This document shows, piece by piece, positions 33,358-41,738 of a DNA stretch of 58,865 nucleotides. The DNA lies in the NCBI GenBank assembly GCA_002481545.1, contig DLEF01000066.1:1-58865 (forward strand), written 5' to 3'. A program made the translations under genes and the position numbers. The stretch is from Cyanobacteria bacterium UBA7753. Lineage in GTDB: Bacteria > Cyanobacteriota > Vampirovibrionia > Gastranaerophilales > Gastranaerophilaceae. Below the pieces are notes generated by a model, which saw nothing but the letters and a program-made list of their open reading frames with translations, made no database searches and was not told the origin of the DNA. Numbering within the stretch: position 1 is the first letter of the stretch; each line of letters begins with the position of its first letter.

Positions 33358-34653
33358 ATGACATTTAAACCGTTAAAAGAAAAAGGAATAGAACTTGATA
33401 AACAATTGAGATATTGGCACGATATAGCGCACAGAAAATATAACAAAACGTTAGTTGATGCATACAGCAGAACAAGGCAGATATTGATGAACGGGATAGA
33501 AATTGAGGCGTGGAATTTCAAACATAATTTTGCAAGAATTTGCAAAGACAGAGATACTTTGGAATTTCTTGCACAAACTAAAAGAATAGAGGATGCACAG
33601 CAAACAACAATAAATTGGTTTGCGCCTTTCGATCAGAGTGTTTTGGAAACCACTCTCGGTTATGAACAGGTTGCTGTTGATTTGACGGCGTGGCTCGCGC
33701 AAAACGAACCGGATGATTATGTAAGAGAAACTTTTGATTTCGGTCTGTTGGAGGATTTTGACCATTTATACCGCTATGCGCAGTGGGCATATATGGAACA
33801 CGGGATTAATCCAAACTCGATATTACAGGATAATACGGATGTAATCCTCGGAAGACCGACTCAACAGCATCACAATTGCAATATTTTGAGACTCAGAAAA
33901 CCTTATGATAAAAAGAAGACTTCTCCTCAAACAAAGGTTAATATTTTAACCGTTTTGTCGGGTGAACAACAGACTCATAATTATTATGCAGAGCACGGTT
34001 TCGCTTACGGAAACGAGCTTTTAAGAGAAACTTATGCGGAAATCAAAGACGTGGAAGAAGAGCACGTAACGATGTATGAATCGTTGATTGATTCAACTGA
34101 GTCTCTCTATGAAAAACTTTTATTACACGAATTTACAGAGGTATGTACGTACCATAACTGTATGACGGATGAAGAGGATGAAAAGCTTATGCCTGTATGG
34201 GAGGAGTTTTTGTCATTTGAACTTGAACATTTGCATATTGCGGCAGAATTGTTCAAAAAACACGAACATCGTGATCCCGAAGAGGTTATAGGAGAAGATA
34301 TTATTCACCCTTGTCATTTCAAAAATCAAAAAGATTATGTAGAAAAAGTCTTGAATGATGAGATTGACAAGCGTTTGGATAAAAACGGAGGATATATTTA
34401 TATAAAGGATATTCCTGATGATTGGGCAAGCTATAAAGTACAAAATATTGTAAATAAGAAAGGCTCTCCGTCGGAAGGCACAATAAGAGTTATTGCGGAG
34501 CAGGAAGGGCGTGATATTGTCTTTGTTCACGATAACTTGAAGTATAAATTGCCCGAACTTGCAGGAAAAGGGCAGGACAAGAAGAGTCTCGCTCCTGATA
34601 CCGTGAGAGCGGAACAATACGAAGAATTTAAAAATAAAGAATTTGAGCTATAG
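33358..34653 (+). CDS. Large ferritin-like/diiron-type helical protein
   Basis: 431 aa, not assigned to a named family. It is rich in helices and E/H pairs placed like diiron ligands: GEQQTHNYYAEHG (about 205), EIKDVEEEHVTMYES (about 230), EFTEVCTYHNCMTDEEDE and SFELEHLHIAAELFKKHE (about 290). The N-terminal 180 residues are also helical. The C-terminal 70 residues are a small basic/acidic domain. RBS AGGAAGGAG. A function in peroxide or iron handling is inferred from the ligand pattern, and it lies near rubrerythrin and ferritin. Confidence 0.65.
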   Translation: MTFKPLKEKGIELDKQLRYWHDIAHRKYNKTLVDAYSRTRQILMNGIEIEAWNFKHNFARICKDRDTLEFLAQTKRIEDAQQTTINWFAPFDQSVLETTLGYEQVAVDLTAWLAQNEPDDYVRETFDFGLLEDFDHLYRYAQWAYMEHGINPNSILQDNTDVILGRPTQQHHNCNILRLRKPYDKKKTSPQTKVNILTVLSGEQQTHNYYAEHGFAYGNELLRETYAEIKDVEEEHVTMYESLIDSTESLYEKLLLHEFTEVCTYHNCMTDEEDEKLMPVWEEFLSFELEHLHIAAELFKKHEHRDPEEVIGEDIIHPCHFKNQKDYVEKVLNDEIDKRLDKNGGYIYIKDIPDDWASYKVQNIVNKKGSPSEGTIRVIAEQEGRDIVFVHDNLKYKLPELAGKGQDKKSLAPDTVRAEQYEEFKNKEFEL

Positions 34654-34681
34654 ACTCCATAATTATATATATAATATTGCA

Positions 34682-34719
34682 GGCGGGAATGTTGAAATAT
34701 CGACTCCCGCCATTTTTAT
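34682..34719 (+). terminator. Intrinsic terminator after the diiron-like gene
   Basis: GGCGGGA ... TCCCGCC followed by ATTTTTATT, 29 bp after the stop. Confidence 0.85.
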
Positions 34720-34879
34720 TTGCATGTTGGAATATTTTTAAAAATATTTTATAATATTAATTAAAATATAAAATTTTATTAAGATGCTTAAATTTTTACT
34801 GGACTAATAATCTTTAGGCGGTAAAATACAATTGGCATAAGCTGATTGAATAGCAGATAGTAATTAGAACAACAAAAGT

Positions 34880-36658
34880 ATGAGAAAGACAAATATGAGA
34901 ACAAGCAAATTATTAACCATAATGGCAGCCGTTATGATGACATTTCCTATGGCTGCAAACGCTGTAGCTCCTATTAATACCGAAGGCGCAGGCGTTTATA
35001 ACCAAATGAATCGTCAACAAATGAACGATTTTGAGAAGAACAAACAAATCGATGCAAAAATCGACAAGAAAGATGATACTGCATCTTTAGAAGAGCAATA
35101 TTATATGAGAGAACCTAAAGACTTCTATAAAGACGGGGTTGTATATAATCCGCAATTCAAAGTAAACAGTATCAAATATGAAGGTAATAAAACAGTCAAA
35201 GATGAAACATTAAATGCTCTTGCAAGCGATGTATTAGGTCACGATGTTTATTTTGTAGATTTGGTTAGACTTGCCGCAAAAATCACAAAATATTATCAGG
35301 CAAAAGGATATTTAACAAGTTATGTATTTATTCCTTCACAGAGTGTAAAAGACGGTGTCGTTACCTTATCAATAGTTGAAAGTACTGTTGATTCGGTTGA
35401 AATCGAAGGTAACAAATGGGCACGTGATGCTTACTTGAAGAAAATCGTTTTCGGTAAGAAAGGTATCCGTGAAGGTGATATCTTTAATGCTAAGAAATTG
35501 CAGGGTGCATTAAGAGAAATTAATGAAGAAAATTATATTGACGTACAATCTGTCATTTCAAAGAAGGGCGATGATACAGTACTTCATTTGGATGTAAAAG
35601 ACAGATTCCCGTTAAGATTTGATTTCGGATGGGATGATTACGGAAGAAAGTATACGGGTGAGCAAAGAGCATCATTCGTACTTGGTATGGATAACCTTAC
35701 AGGTTTTGGTGATAAGATATACGGCGGTACAATCTTATCAAGCCATGCAACAGGTGCTTTAGCAGGATATTCAATCCCTATCAGCCCTTACGGAACAAGA
35801 TTGTCATTTGACTTCTCTCATTCCAATGTCGGGTTGGCAGGACCTTATAAATACTTAAACGTAAAAGGTAAAGCAAGCAGTTTTGCAATAAAGGTAACAC
35901 ATCCGTTTGTTCATAACGCAAAAACCAAAATTATCGGTTATACAGGATTGGACTTCGTTCATGCATCTACGGATGTAAAATCTCTTAACTATAGATTATC
36001 AGATTATAACTTGATGGTATTAAGATCAGGTTTCCAAGGTATATTTGATGATAAGAACGGTCGTTGGATTGCAAACTTGGGTGCTGATGTAGGTTTGCCC
36101 GGTGCATCAAGTAATATCAAAGGCGGGCCTCAAGCTGTATTCGTAAAAGTTATAGCAGGTGCAACCCGTGTACAAAGATTATTCGGAAGAACAATCGGTA
36201 TCTTGAGAGTTAACGGTCAATACTCACCAAACAGATTGTTCGTTGCCGAACAAATGCAGTTAGGCGGTCCTTATACATTAAGAGGTTATCAACCTGCTGA
36301 GTTAATCGGTGATTATGGTGTAACAGGTACTGCGGAAATCAGAACTCCTGTCCCGGGGTTAAGAAAGATTTTGCCTAACAAGTTGAAATTTATTGATGAT
36401 AAACTGAGATTGGCTGCTTTCTATGATTTCGGTTGGATTGATGAACATGATCATTTATATGATTATCCTCAAGATTTCTTACACAGTGTCGGCTTTGGCT
36501 CTTACATCAGTTTGACTGATTGGATGTCATTACAGTTCGGTGTAGGTATTCCGTTGGGTAAAAAATACTACGGTGAAAACAGTGCAAGATTCTACTTCGG
36601 GTTGAACTCGGAATTGGATAACCTGTTACCTAAGAAAACGCATGAAGATAAGCTATAA
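34880..36658 (+). CDS. Two-partner-secretion outer membrane transporter (TpsB/ShlB type, Omp85 superfamily)
   Basis: 592 aa. Signal peptide about 1-28 (ends ANA). A charged linker (30-80) is followed by POTRA domains (about 90-165 FKVNSIKYEGNKTV.., 165-240 VDSVEIEGNKW..). A 16-strand barrel fills 245-592, with the conserved loop LRGYQPAELIG near 470 and a C-terminal RFYFGLNSELD strand. TpsB porins export large beta-helical TpsA proteins to the cell surface; no TpsA gene is next to it. A start at the second ATG (34895) is also possible. Confidence 0.9.
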   Translation: MRKTNMRTSKLLTIMAAVMMTFPMAANAVAPINTEGAGVYNQMNRQQMNDFEKNKQIDAKIDKKDDTASLEEQYYMREPKDFYKDGVVYNPQFKVNSIKYEGNKTVKDETLNALASDVLGHDVYFVDLVRLAAKITKYYQAKGYLTSYVFIPSQSVKDGVVTLSIVESTVDSVEIEGNKWARDAYLKKIVFGKKGIREGDIFNAKKLQGALREINEENYIDVQSVISKKGDDTVLHLDVKDRFPLRFDFGWDDYGRKYTGEQRASFVLGMDNLTGFGDKIYGGTILSSHATGALAGYSIPISPYGTRLSFDFSHSNVGLAGPYKYLNVKGKASSFAIKVTHPFVHNAKTKIIGYTGLDFVHASTDVKSLNYRLSDYNLMVLRSGFQGIFDDKNGRWIANLGADVGLPGASSNIKGGPQAVFVKVIAGATRVQRLFGRTIGILRVNGQYSPNRLFVAEQMQLGGPYTLRGYQPAELIGDYGVTGTAEIRTPVPGLRKILPNKLKFIDDKLRLAAFYDFGWIDEHDHLYDYPQDFLHSVGFGSYISLTDWMSLQFGVGIPLGKKYYGENSARFYFGLNSELDNLLPKKTHEDKL

Positions 36659-36762
36659 ATTGTAAACTTTTGTAATGAAAGTAACATGAATGTAGCAATT
36701 ATAAATTTTAGAAACATTGTTAATATGTAAGGTGGAATAAAAAACAAAAGGAGAAAAATAAA

Positions 36763-37164
36763 ATGGGTGCAAAGATTAATGCAATCAAAGAATTTTTTGG
36801 AGTAGGTGCTAAGAAGGCTGTAGCAGAAGCAAAGAAAGAAGCTCCTAAAGCAGCAACTAAAGAAGTAAGTGCTGAAACTGTTAAAGATATGCAAGCAGCA
36901 GAAGCTTCATACGGTAAAGCTAATGTAGCTATGCAAAGTACAGGTAAGAAAAAAGCTTATGTTAGACCTGAAACAACAGTAGTTAAAGTAGAAAACAATG
37001 AAGGTTTGATGGCCGCAAGCGGTAGAGACAGCGGTGGTCGTACCATTGATGGTCCTGGTAGCCAAGATGATCCTTATGATAATCCGTTCAGACCGGCTAA
37101 ACCATATACCCCATGGGGTGAAGAGGAACCTGCAACTCCATCAAAACCATCTCTTTGGGATTAA
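36763..37164 (+). CDS. Small protein with YVRPE..AASG C-terminal region
   Basis: 133 aa. Residues 1-40 are a Lys/Ala-rich helix (KKAVAEAKKEAPKAATKEV). Residues about 68-88 read YVRPETTVVKVENNEGLMAA then SGRDSGG, followed by a Pro/Asp-rich tail (DDPYDNPFRPAKPYTPWGEE). The Y-x-x-P-x-x-x-V-x-x-x-E...AASG pattern resembles short proteins known mostly from Bacteroidetes. No signal peptide. AAAGGAG RBS. It lies 104 bp after TpsB and ends in a strong terminator, so it may be part of that unit. It could be a small exported or precursor peptide; not established. Confidence 0.65.
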   Translation: MGAKINAIKEFFGVGAKKAVAEAKKEAPKAATKEVSAETVKDMQAAEASYGKANVAMQSTGKKKAYVRPETTVVKVENNEGLMAASGRDSGGRTIDGPGSQDDPYDNPFRPAKPYTPWGEEEPATPSKPSLWD

Positions 37165-37183
37165 TTTCAAGACAGATATAAAC

Positions 37184-37217
37184 AAAAAGAGCATGTAAAT
37201 TATTACATGCTCTTTTT
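37184..37217. terminator. Bidirectional intrinsic terminator
   Basis: AAAAAGAGCATGTAA / TTACATGCTCTTTTT, perfect stem with outer A- and T-runs, between two convergent genes. Confidence 0.9.
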
Positions 37218-37231
37218 ATATAAATATAAAA

Positions 37232-37903
37232 TTATTTATCCAACGGAATCGGAACAAGCCTTTCAAAGAATTTGTATTCATTATATGTTTTAGGAAGTCG
37301 ATTCCAGTATCTGTATATTGTTTTTCCTTTCGTTTCTAAAACTTCAACAATCTCGTCCGCTTTTGTTTTATCCTCAGCCAAATACGGATAACAAAACGGG
37401 ATAGAGTCATTATTTACATCAATGTTCAATAAATTGCTGTTTTTAAGTTTGTTATGATAGTATAAAAATTCCTTTCTTCGTCCTTTAATCAGGTCATTAT
37501 TGATATTTTTATAATCAAATTTTTCTACCCCTTTTATCCATAAATATGCTCCTTCTTTTACGGGCAAGAACTTTTTTGCCGAGTTGAAAGAAGCAAATCC
37601 CTTCGGTTTCGCAAAAAATGCGTGGGCATTATCGACAATAAGGTTTGGATATTTTGAAACTAAAAAATCTACATTTTTATCACAAATGCCAAAGTAGTTT
37701 GGGTATAAAATAAAGCTGTCTTTGGGAAAATCTCTATCCGGTAAAAAGTTATCGTCTATATGATAAAATATTGGTTTTGCGCCCGCCTCTACCGCAGAAT
37801 GCCTCATAACATCACAAAGATAATAAGGCACATAGATTTCTTTAATTTTGTATTCTTTCAGAAGGTATTTGAAAGCGTCTCTTGCAAATCTGAATTTCAT
37901 CAT
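37232..37903 (-). CDS. Short DegT/DnrJ-like PLP-fold protein
   Basis: 223 aa, far shorter than the usual 370-400. FILYPNYFGICDKNVDF, NLIVDNAHAFFA and ASFNSAKKFLPVKEGAYL match the aminotransferase core: Asp-Asn-Ala-His before the cofactor, then SFxxxKKFLPV where the PLP-binding Lys is expected. Most of the N-terminal and C-terminal subdomain of a full enzyme is missing. The ORF is intact with AGGTATTATG upstream, so it is a compact relative rather than an obvious fragment. Divergent from bioD. Confidence 0.65.
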   Translation of the reverse strand: MMKFRFARDAFKYLLKEYKIKEIYVPYYLCDVMRHSAVEAGAKPIFYHIDDNFLPDRDFPKDSFILYPNYFGICDKNVDFLVSKYPNLIVDNAHAFFAKPKGFASFNSAKKFLPVKEGAYLWIKGVEKFDYKNINNDLIKGRRKEFLYYHNKLKNSNLLNIDVNNDSIPFCYPYLAEDKTKADEIVEVLETKGKTIYRYWNRLPKTYNEYKFFERLVPIPLDK

Positions 37904-37982
37904 AATACCTATTATAACTCTAAATTATTCCATAATTCTTGAAGTGATATAATCAAAAGAGTGTGGAGAGGAGATGATATAA

Positions 37983-38666
37983 ATGGCAAAGAGTATATTT
38001 GTGACCGCTACGGGCACGGATATTGGAAAAACCTATGTTTCGGGTTTGATTGTAAAAAAAATGAGAGAGTTTGGGCTTAACTGCGGGTATTATAAACCTG
38101 TTTTAAGCGGAGCAGAGAATATAAACGGAGAACTTGTCCCCGGAGATTGCAAACATGTTGTCGATACGGCAGAACTAAAGATTAAGCCGTTAGATTGTTT
38201 GTCCTACTGCTTTTTAGATGCGGTTTCACCGCATTTGGCAGCCGAGAGAGTAAATACCGTAATTAATCCGGATAAGATAAGTTCCGATTATCAAAAAATT
38301 TCGAAAAATTACGATTATATGTTGCTTGAAGGCGCAGGCGGTATAACTTGCCCTATGTCGGCAAACGAAAAAAGAGTTTACCTGCTATGGGAATTGATAA
38401 AGAAACTTGAACAAAATGTCATAGTCGTCGCTGACGGAGGTTTGGGAACAATCAATTCAATACTTACTACCGTTGAATATATAAGAAACAAAGAGATAAA
38501 AATAAACGGTATTATCTTGAACAATTATGATAAAAATAACTTTATGCACAGAGATAACCTTGAAATGGTTGAGAGATTAACGGGTATAAAAGTTATTGCA
38601 ACGGTAGCTAAGGATGATAAAGATTTAGATATAAAGAAAGAAGATTTAGAGGAGATATTTGAATAA
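37983..38666 (+). CDS. bioD: Dethiobiotin synthetase
   Basis: 227 aa. It closes the ureido ring of biotin from 7,8-diaminopelargonate, CO2 and ATP. The N-terminal P-loop TATGTDIGKTY (8-18), the Lys in YYKPVLSG, and LLEGAGGITCPM are conserved. It overlaps bioA by one base (TAATG), so the two are translationally coupled. Confidence 0.95.
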   Translation: MAKSIFVTATGTDIGKTYVSGLIVKKMREFGLNCGYYKPVLSGAENINGELVPGDCKHVVDTAELKIKPLDCLSYCFLDAVSPHLAAERVNTVINPDKISSDYQKISKNYDYMLLEGAGGITCPMSANEKRVYLLWELIKKLEQNVIVVADGGLGTINSILTTVEYIRNKEIKINGIILNNYDKNNFMHRDNLEMVERLTGIKVIATVAKDDKDLDIKKEDLEEIFE

Positions 38667-40024
38667 TGAACAGTACAGAATGGCAAAAAGAAGATATGAA
38701 ATACATATGGCATCCGTGTTCTCAGATGAAAGACTACGAAGAATTACCACCGATTGTTGTTGATCACGCAAAAGGTATAAACATTTATGACGTTGACGGA
38801 AACTGCTACAAAGATGTCGTAAGTTCTTGGTGGTGTAACCTTTTGGGACACTGTAACCCTGATATAAATAAGGCTATGAAAGCTCAACTGGATAAGTTGG
38901 AACACGTAATATTTGCAAACTTTACTCATATTCCTGCTATAACCTTATGCCAAAAGTTAATGGAGGTTATACCGAAAGGACTTTGCAAATTTAACTTCGC
39001 CGATAACGGCTCCGCTGCCGTAGAAATGGCGTTAAAGATGAGTTTCCAATATCATCAACAGACAGGAAACAAACAAAAAGTTAAATTTATGGCTTTGACG
39101 GACGCATACCACGGAGAAACAATTGCAGCTCTGTCTGTCGGGGCTTGCGATTTATATTCATCTATTTATAAACCTATATTGATGGATGTTACAAGAGTTC
39201 AAGGTCCTGACTGCTTCCGATGCCCTTACGGCAAATGCAGAGACAATTGTCAATGTGAATGTTTTGAAAAAGCGGAAGAAATATTCGCAAAACATGGTGA
39301 CGAAACCTGTGCGATGATTGTTGAGCCGTTGTTGCAGGGTTCTGCCGGCATGAAGATTTATCCGCCTCTATATTTGACTAAGTTGAGAAAACTCTGCGAC
39401 AAATACAATGTACATTTAATTGCGGATGAGATTGCAACGGGTTACGGCAGAACGGGTAAAATGTTCGCCTTTGACCACGCAGGGGTATCACCTGATATCA
39501 TGTGTATTTCCAAAGGTTTAACGGGCGGATATATGCCAATGTCTATTTGTATAACGACTCAAAAAATATATGATGCATTTTATGCGGATTACCTCTCCGG
39601 TAAAGCATTTATGCACTCTCACACTTATGCCGGTAACCCTCTCGGGTGTTCTGCAGGTATTGCGGTTCTCGATATCTTGAAACGTGATAAGACTATTGAG
39701 AAGGCTAACAAGAGAGCTCCTTATTTCAATAAGATTATTAAGGATAAGTTCTTAGGACTTGATAATGTCGGAGAGGTTCGTCATATCGGACTTGTCAACG
39801 CAATAGAACTTGTAAAAGACAGAGATACAAAAGAACCGTTTGATTCTAAGTTAAGATTAGGTTATCAAATATATAAGAAAGCATTGAAGAAAGGTGTTCT
39901 TTTAAGACCTTTGGGCGATATTATATATTTCAACCCTCCTATAATTATAGAAGAAGACGATATGGACTTTGTAACCGATGTCGCACTTGAATGCACAAAA
40001 GAAGCTTTGAGCGAAATTAAGTAA
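38666..40024 (+). CDS. bioA: Adenosylmethionine-8-amino-7-oxononanoate aminotransferase
   Basis: 452 aa. PLP enzyme that makes 7,8-diaminopelargonate with SAM as amino donor. WHPCSQMKDYEELPP and SSWWCNLLGHCNP are BioA marks, and the PLP Lys is in CISKGLTGGYMPMS (about 285). The Cys-rich stretch CFRCPYGKCRDNCQCEC (about 185-200) is a metal-site-like insertion also seen in other BioA relatives. No bioB or bioF is in the window. A terminator follows. Confidence 0.95.
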   Translation: MNSTEWQKEDMKYIWHPCSQMKDYEELPPIVVDHAKGINIYDVDGNCYKDVVSSWWCNLLGHCNPDINKAMKAQLDKLEHVIFANFTHIPAITLCQKLMEVIPKGLCKFNFADNGSAAVEMALKMSFQYHQQTGNKQKVKFMALTDAYHGETIAALSVGACDLYSSIYKPILMDVTRVQGPDCFRCPYGKCRDNCQCECFEKAEEIFAKHGDETCAMIVEPLLQGSAGMKIYPPLYLTKLRKLCDKYNVHLIADEIATGYGRTGKMFAFDHAGVSPDIMCISKGLTGGYMPMSICITTQKIYDAFYADYLSGKAFMHSHTYAGNPLGCSAGIAVLDILKRDKTIEKANKRAPYFNKIIKDKFLGLDNVGEVRHIGLVNAIELVKDRDTKEPFDSKLRLGYQIYKKALKKGVLLRPLGDIIYFNPPIIIEEDDMDFVTDVALECTKEALSEIK

Positions 40025-40044
40025 AGTCAGTAATATATGAAACA

Positions 40045-40078
40045 AAAGCGGTTGAAGTTAATCTTTAACCGCTTTTTT
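40045..40078. terminator. Intrinsic terminator between bioA and folE2
   Basis: AAAGCGGTT / AACCGCTTT with TTT, between convergent genes; AAA upstream allows bidirectional use. Confidence 0.85.
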
Positions 40079-40098
40079 GTATATATATATATTTATCC

Positions 40099-40890
40099 CT
40101 AGCCTTCTTTTTGATAAGCCCACGCGGAGTGGTTGTGAATACTCTCGATAGATTCGCACTCTACTTCAAACCTGTCAATTACAGGGTTATTTCTTAGTGC
40201 AACGACAACATCACGCAAAACATCTTCCACAAATTTCGGATTGTCGTAGGCGTGCTCCGTCACATATTTTTCATCTTCACGTTTCAGAAGTGAATACAGC
40301 CCGCAAGAGGCGCAACCTTCTATCATTTTGACTAAATCTTCTATCCATATATGAGCATCGTCATCGTATTTTATTTTTACGGAGACTATTGCTCTTTGGT
40401 TGTGTGCTCCGTAGTCGGAAATTTCTTTAGAGCAAGGGCAAAGAGTTGTTACAGGGACTTTTACCCCTAATAAAAACTCATATTCTTCGTCTTCACTTCC
40501 GTAATCGTTTAATATTCCTTCAAACGAGCAATCGTAGCACATAGGAGCTTTGATTTTTGTGACAGGTGATTCTTTATCTATAAAGTATTTAAAATCGAAT
40601 TTTAGATATCCGCTTTTTGCCGATAATCTTTTAACCATATCTTCGACGCATCCTTGGACGTCAACGCCCAGAAGATTTTTTTCTTTCCATTCGTTGAGAA
40701 CTTCGACGAAACGTGACATATGGGTGCCTTTATAGTGTGCGGGAAGGCTTACGCTCGCTTTTGCATTTGCCCAAACAACCTGATTTTCGGCATCTTTTCT
40801 TTGTATGATAAGAGGCAGCTCGAGATTTTTAATCCCGACTTTTTGTATCTCTACTCCTCTGCTATCTCTTGTGTTTTGTATATCTTTCAT
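40099..40890 (-). CDS. folE2: GTP cyclohydrolase IB
   Basis: 263 aa. It opens GTP to 7,8-dihydroneopterin triphosphate for folate or queuosine, and unlike FolE is not restricted to zinc. Seen are RDSRGVEIQKVGIKNLELPL, the CPCSKEISDYGAHNQRA motif (metal Cys near 155 and His) and SIHNHSAWAYQ at the end. The family is usually 255-270 aa. RBS not clear. No tetrahydropterin gene is adjacent. Confidence 0.94.
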   Translation of the reverse strand: MKDIQNTRDSRGVEIQKVGIKNLELPLIIQRKDAENQVVWANAKASVSLPAHYKGTHMSRFVEVLNEWKEKNLLGVDVQGCVEDMVKRLSAKSGYLKFDFKYFIDKESPVTKIKAPMCYDCSFEGILNDYGSEDEEYEFLLGVKVPVTTLCPCSKEISDYGAHNQRAIVSVKIKYDDDAHIWIEDLVKMIEGCASCGLYSLLKREDEKYVTEHAYDNPKFVEDVLRDVVVALRNNPVIDRFEVECESIESIHNHSAWAYQKEG

Positions 40891-40998
40891 AATCTTATTT
40901 TATCATAAAATAATTTTATAAATTTTTAACTCTCAAGGATTTTGTATTTCTTAAAAATTCACTAACTTTGCTTGCATTTAAAGGCTTTTCGTGTTTAA

Positions 40999-41071
40999 AT
41001 ATTCTCGGAGCAGTCCACTCCTCTTGGGATTGCTTAGCGGAAGATAAAGCGGCGTATCTTCTCGAGAATAT
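40999..41071 (+). promoter_or_regulatory. Structured three-way-junction leader RNA upstream of rpsP
   Basis: P1: ATATTCTCG/CGAGAATAT (40999-41007, 41063-41071), perfect 9 bp. P2: AGCAGTCC/GGATTGCT (41009-41016, 41027-41034) with one G-U. P3: GAAGATA/TATCTTC (41040-41046, 41055-41061) with loop AAGCGGCG. Junctions are 1, 5 and 1 nt. It ends 46 nt before the rpsP start. No T-run follows, so control may be at translation. No known family was recognised. Confidence 0.6.
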
Positions 41072-41116
41072 AGTAATAGCAGGTGTTATCCTGTATAGAA
41101 AAAGAAGGAAATTAAA

Positions 41117-41524
41117 ATGTTAAAGATAAGATTAAAAAGATTAGGGATGAAAAAGACTCCCGCTTATAGAATTATTGTAATCAATTCGACTACAAAACGT
41201 GAAGGTAAACCGATTGAAGAATTAGGACACTACAATCCTAAGACAAAATTCATGCAATTAAACAAGGCTAAAGCAGAAGAATGGATTTCAAAAGGTGCAC
41301 AACCTACAGAAACCGTTGCTTTCTTGATTAAAAATTGCAATGAAGACGGTACTTTGAACTATAAGAAGAAAGACGGTGTAAAACTTTCTAAGAAAGCTCA
41401 AGCAAAAGCTGCAGCAGAAGCAGAAGCTAAGGCTCAAGCAGAAGCTGAAGCAAAAGCTAAAGCCGAAGAAGAAACAAAGGCTGCAGAGGAAGCACCTGCA
41501 GAGGAAGCACCTGCTGAAGCGTAG
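41117..41524 (+). CDS. rpsP: Ribosomal protein S16 with an alanine/glutamate-rich tail
   Basis: 135 aa. Residues 1-80 are the S16 domain (MLKIRLKRLGMKKTPAYRII, PIEELGHYNPKT). The remaining 55 residues are a repetitive Lys/Ala/Glu tail (AAAEAEAKAQAEAEAKAKAEE) ending EEAPAEEAPAEA. Such tails occur in some lineages and are probably disordered. RBS AAGGAA. It stands alone without rimM, trmD or rplS. Confidence 0.94.
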   Translation: MLKIRLKRLGMKKTPAYRIIVINSTTKREGKPIEELGHYNPKTKFMQLNKAKAEEWISKGAQPTETVAFLIKNCNEDGTLNYKKKDGVKLSKKAQAKAAAEAEAKAQAEAEAKAKAEEETKAAEEAPAEEAPAEA

Positions 41525-41545
41525 TCTTTATAAAAGATATAAATT

Positions 41546-41578
41546 AAAAGAGGTATCATATTTGATACCTCTTTTTTT
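41546..41578 (+). terminator. Intrinsic terminator after rpsP
   Basis: AAAAGAGGTATCA / TGATACCTCTTTT then TTTT, 22 bp past the stop. Confidence 0.9.
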
Positions 41579-41738
41579 ATGCTTATAAAATATAAATGCT
41601 ATTGAAAATATACGTCAATTGTCATCCTGAGCAATATACTGTATAAGCAATCCTAAAAAATTTGTATGTCAGCGAAGGATCTGAAAAACAGTTGGTACAA
41701 AATTGTACTCTTAACCTTTAACACAATAGTCCAATATC

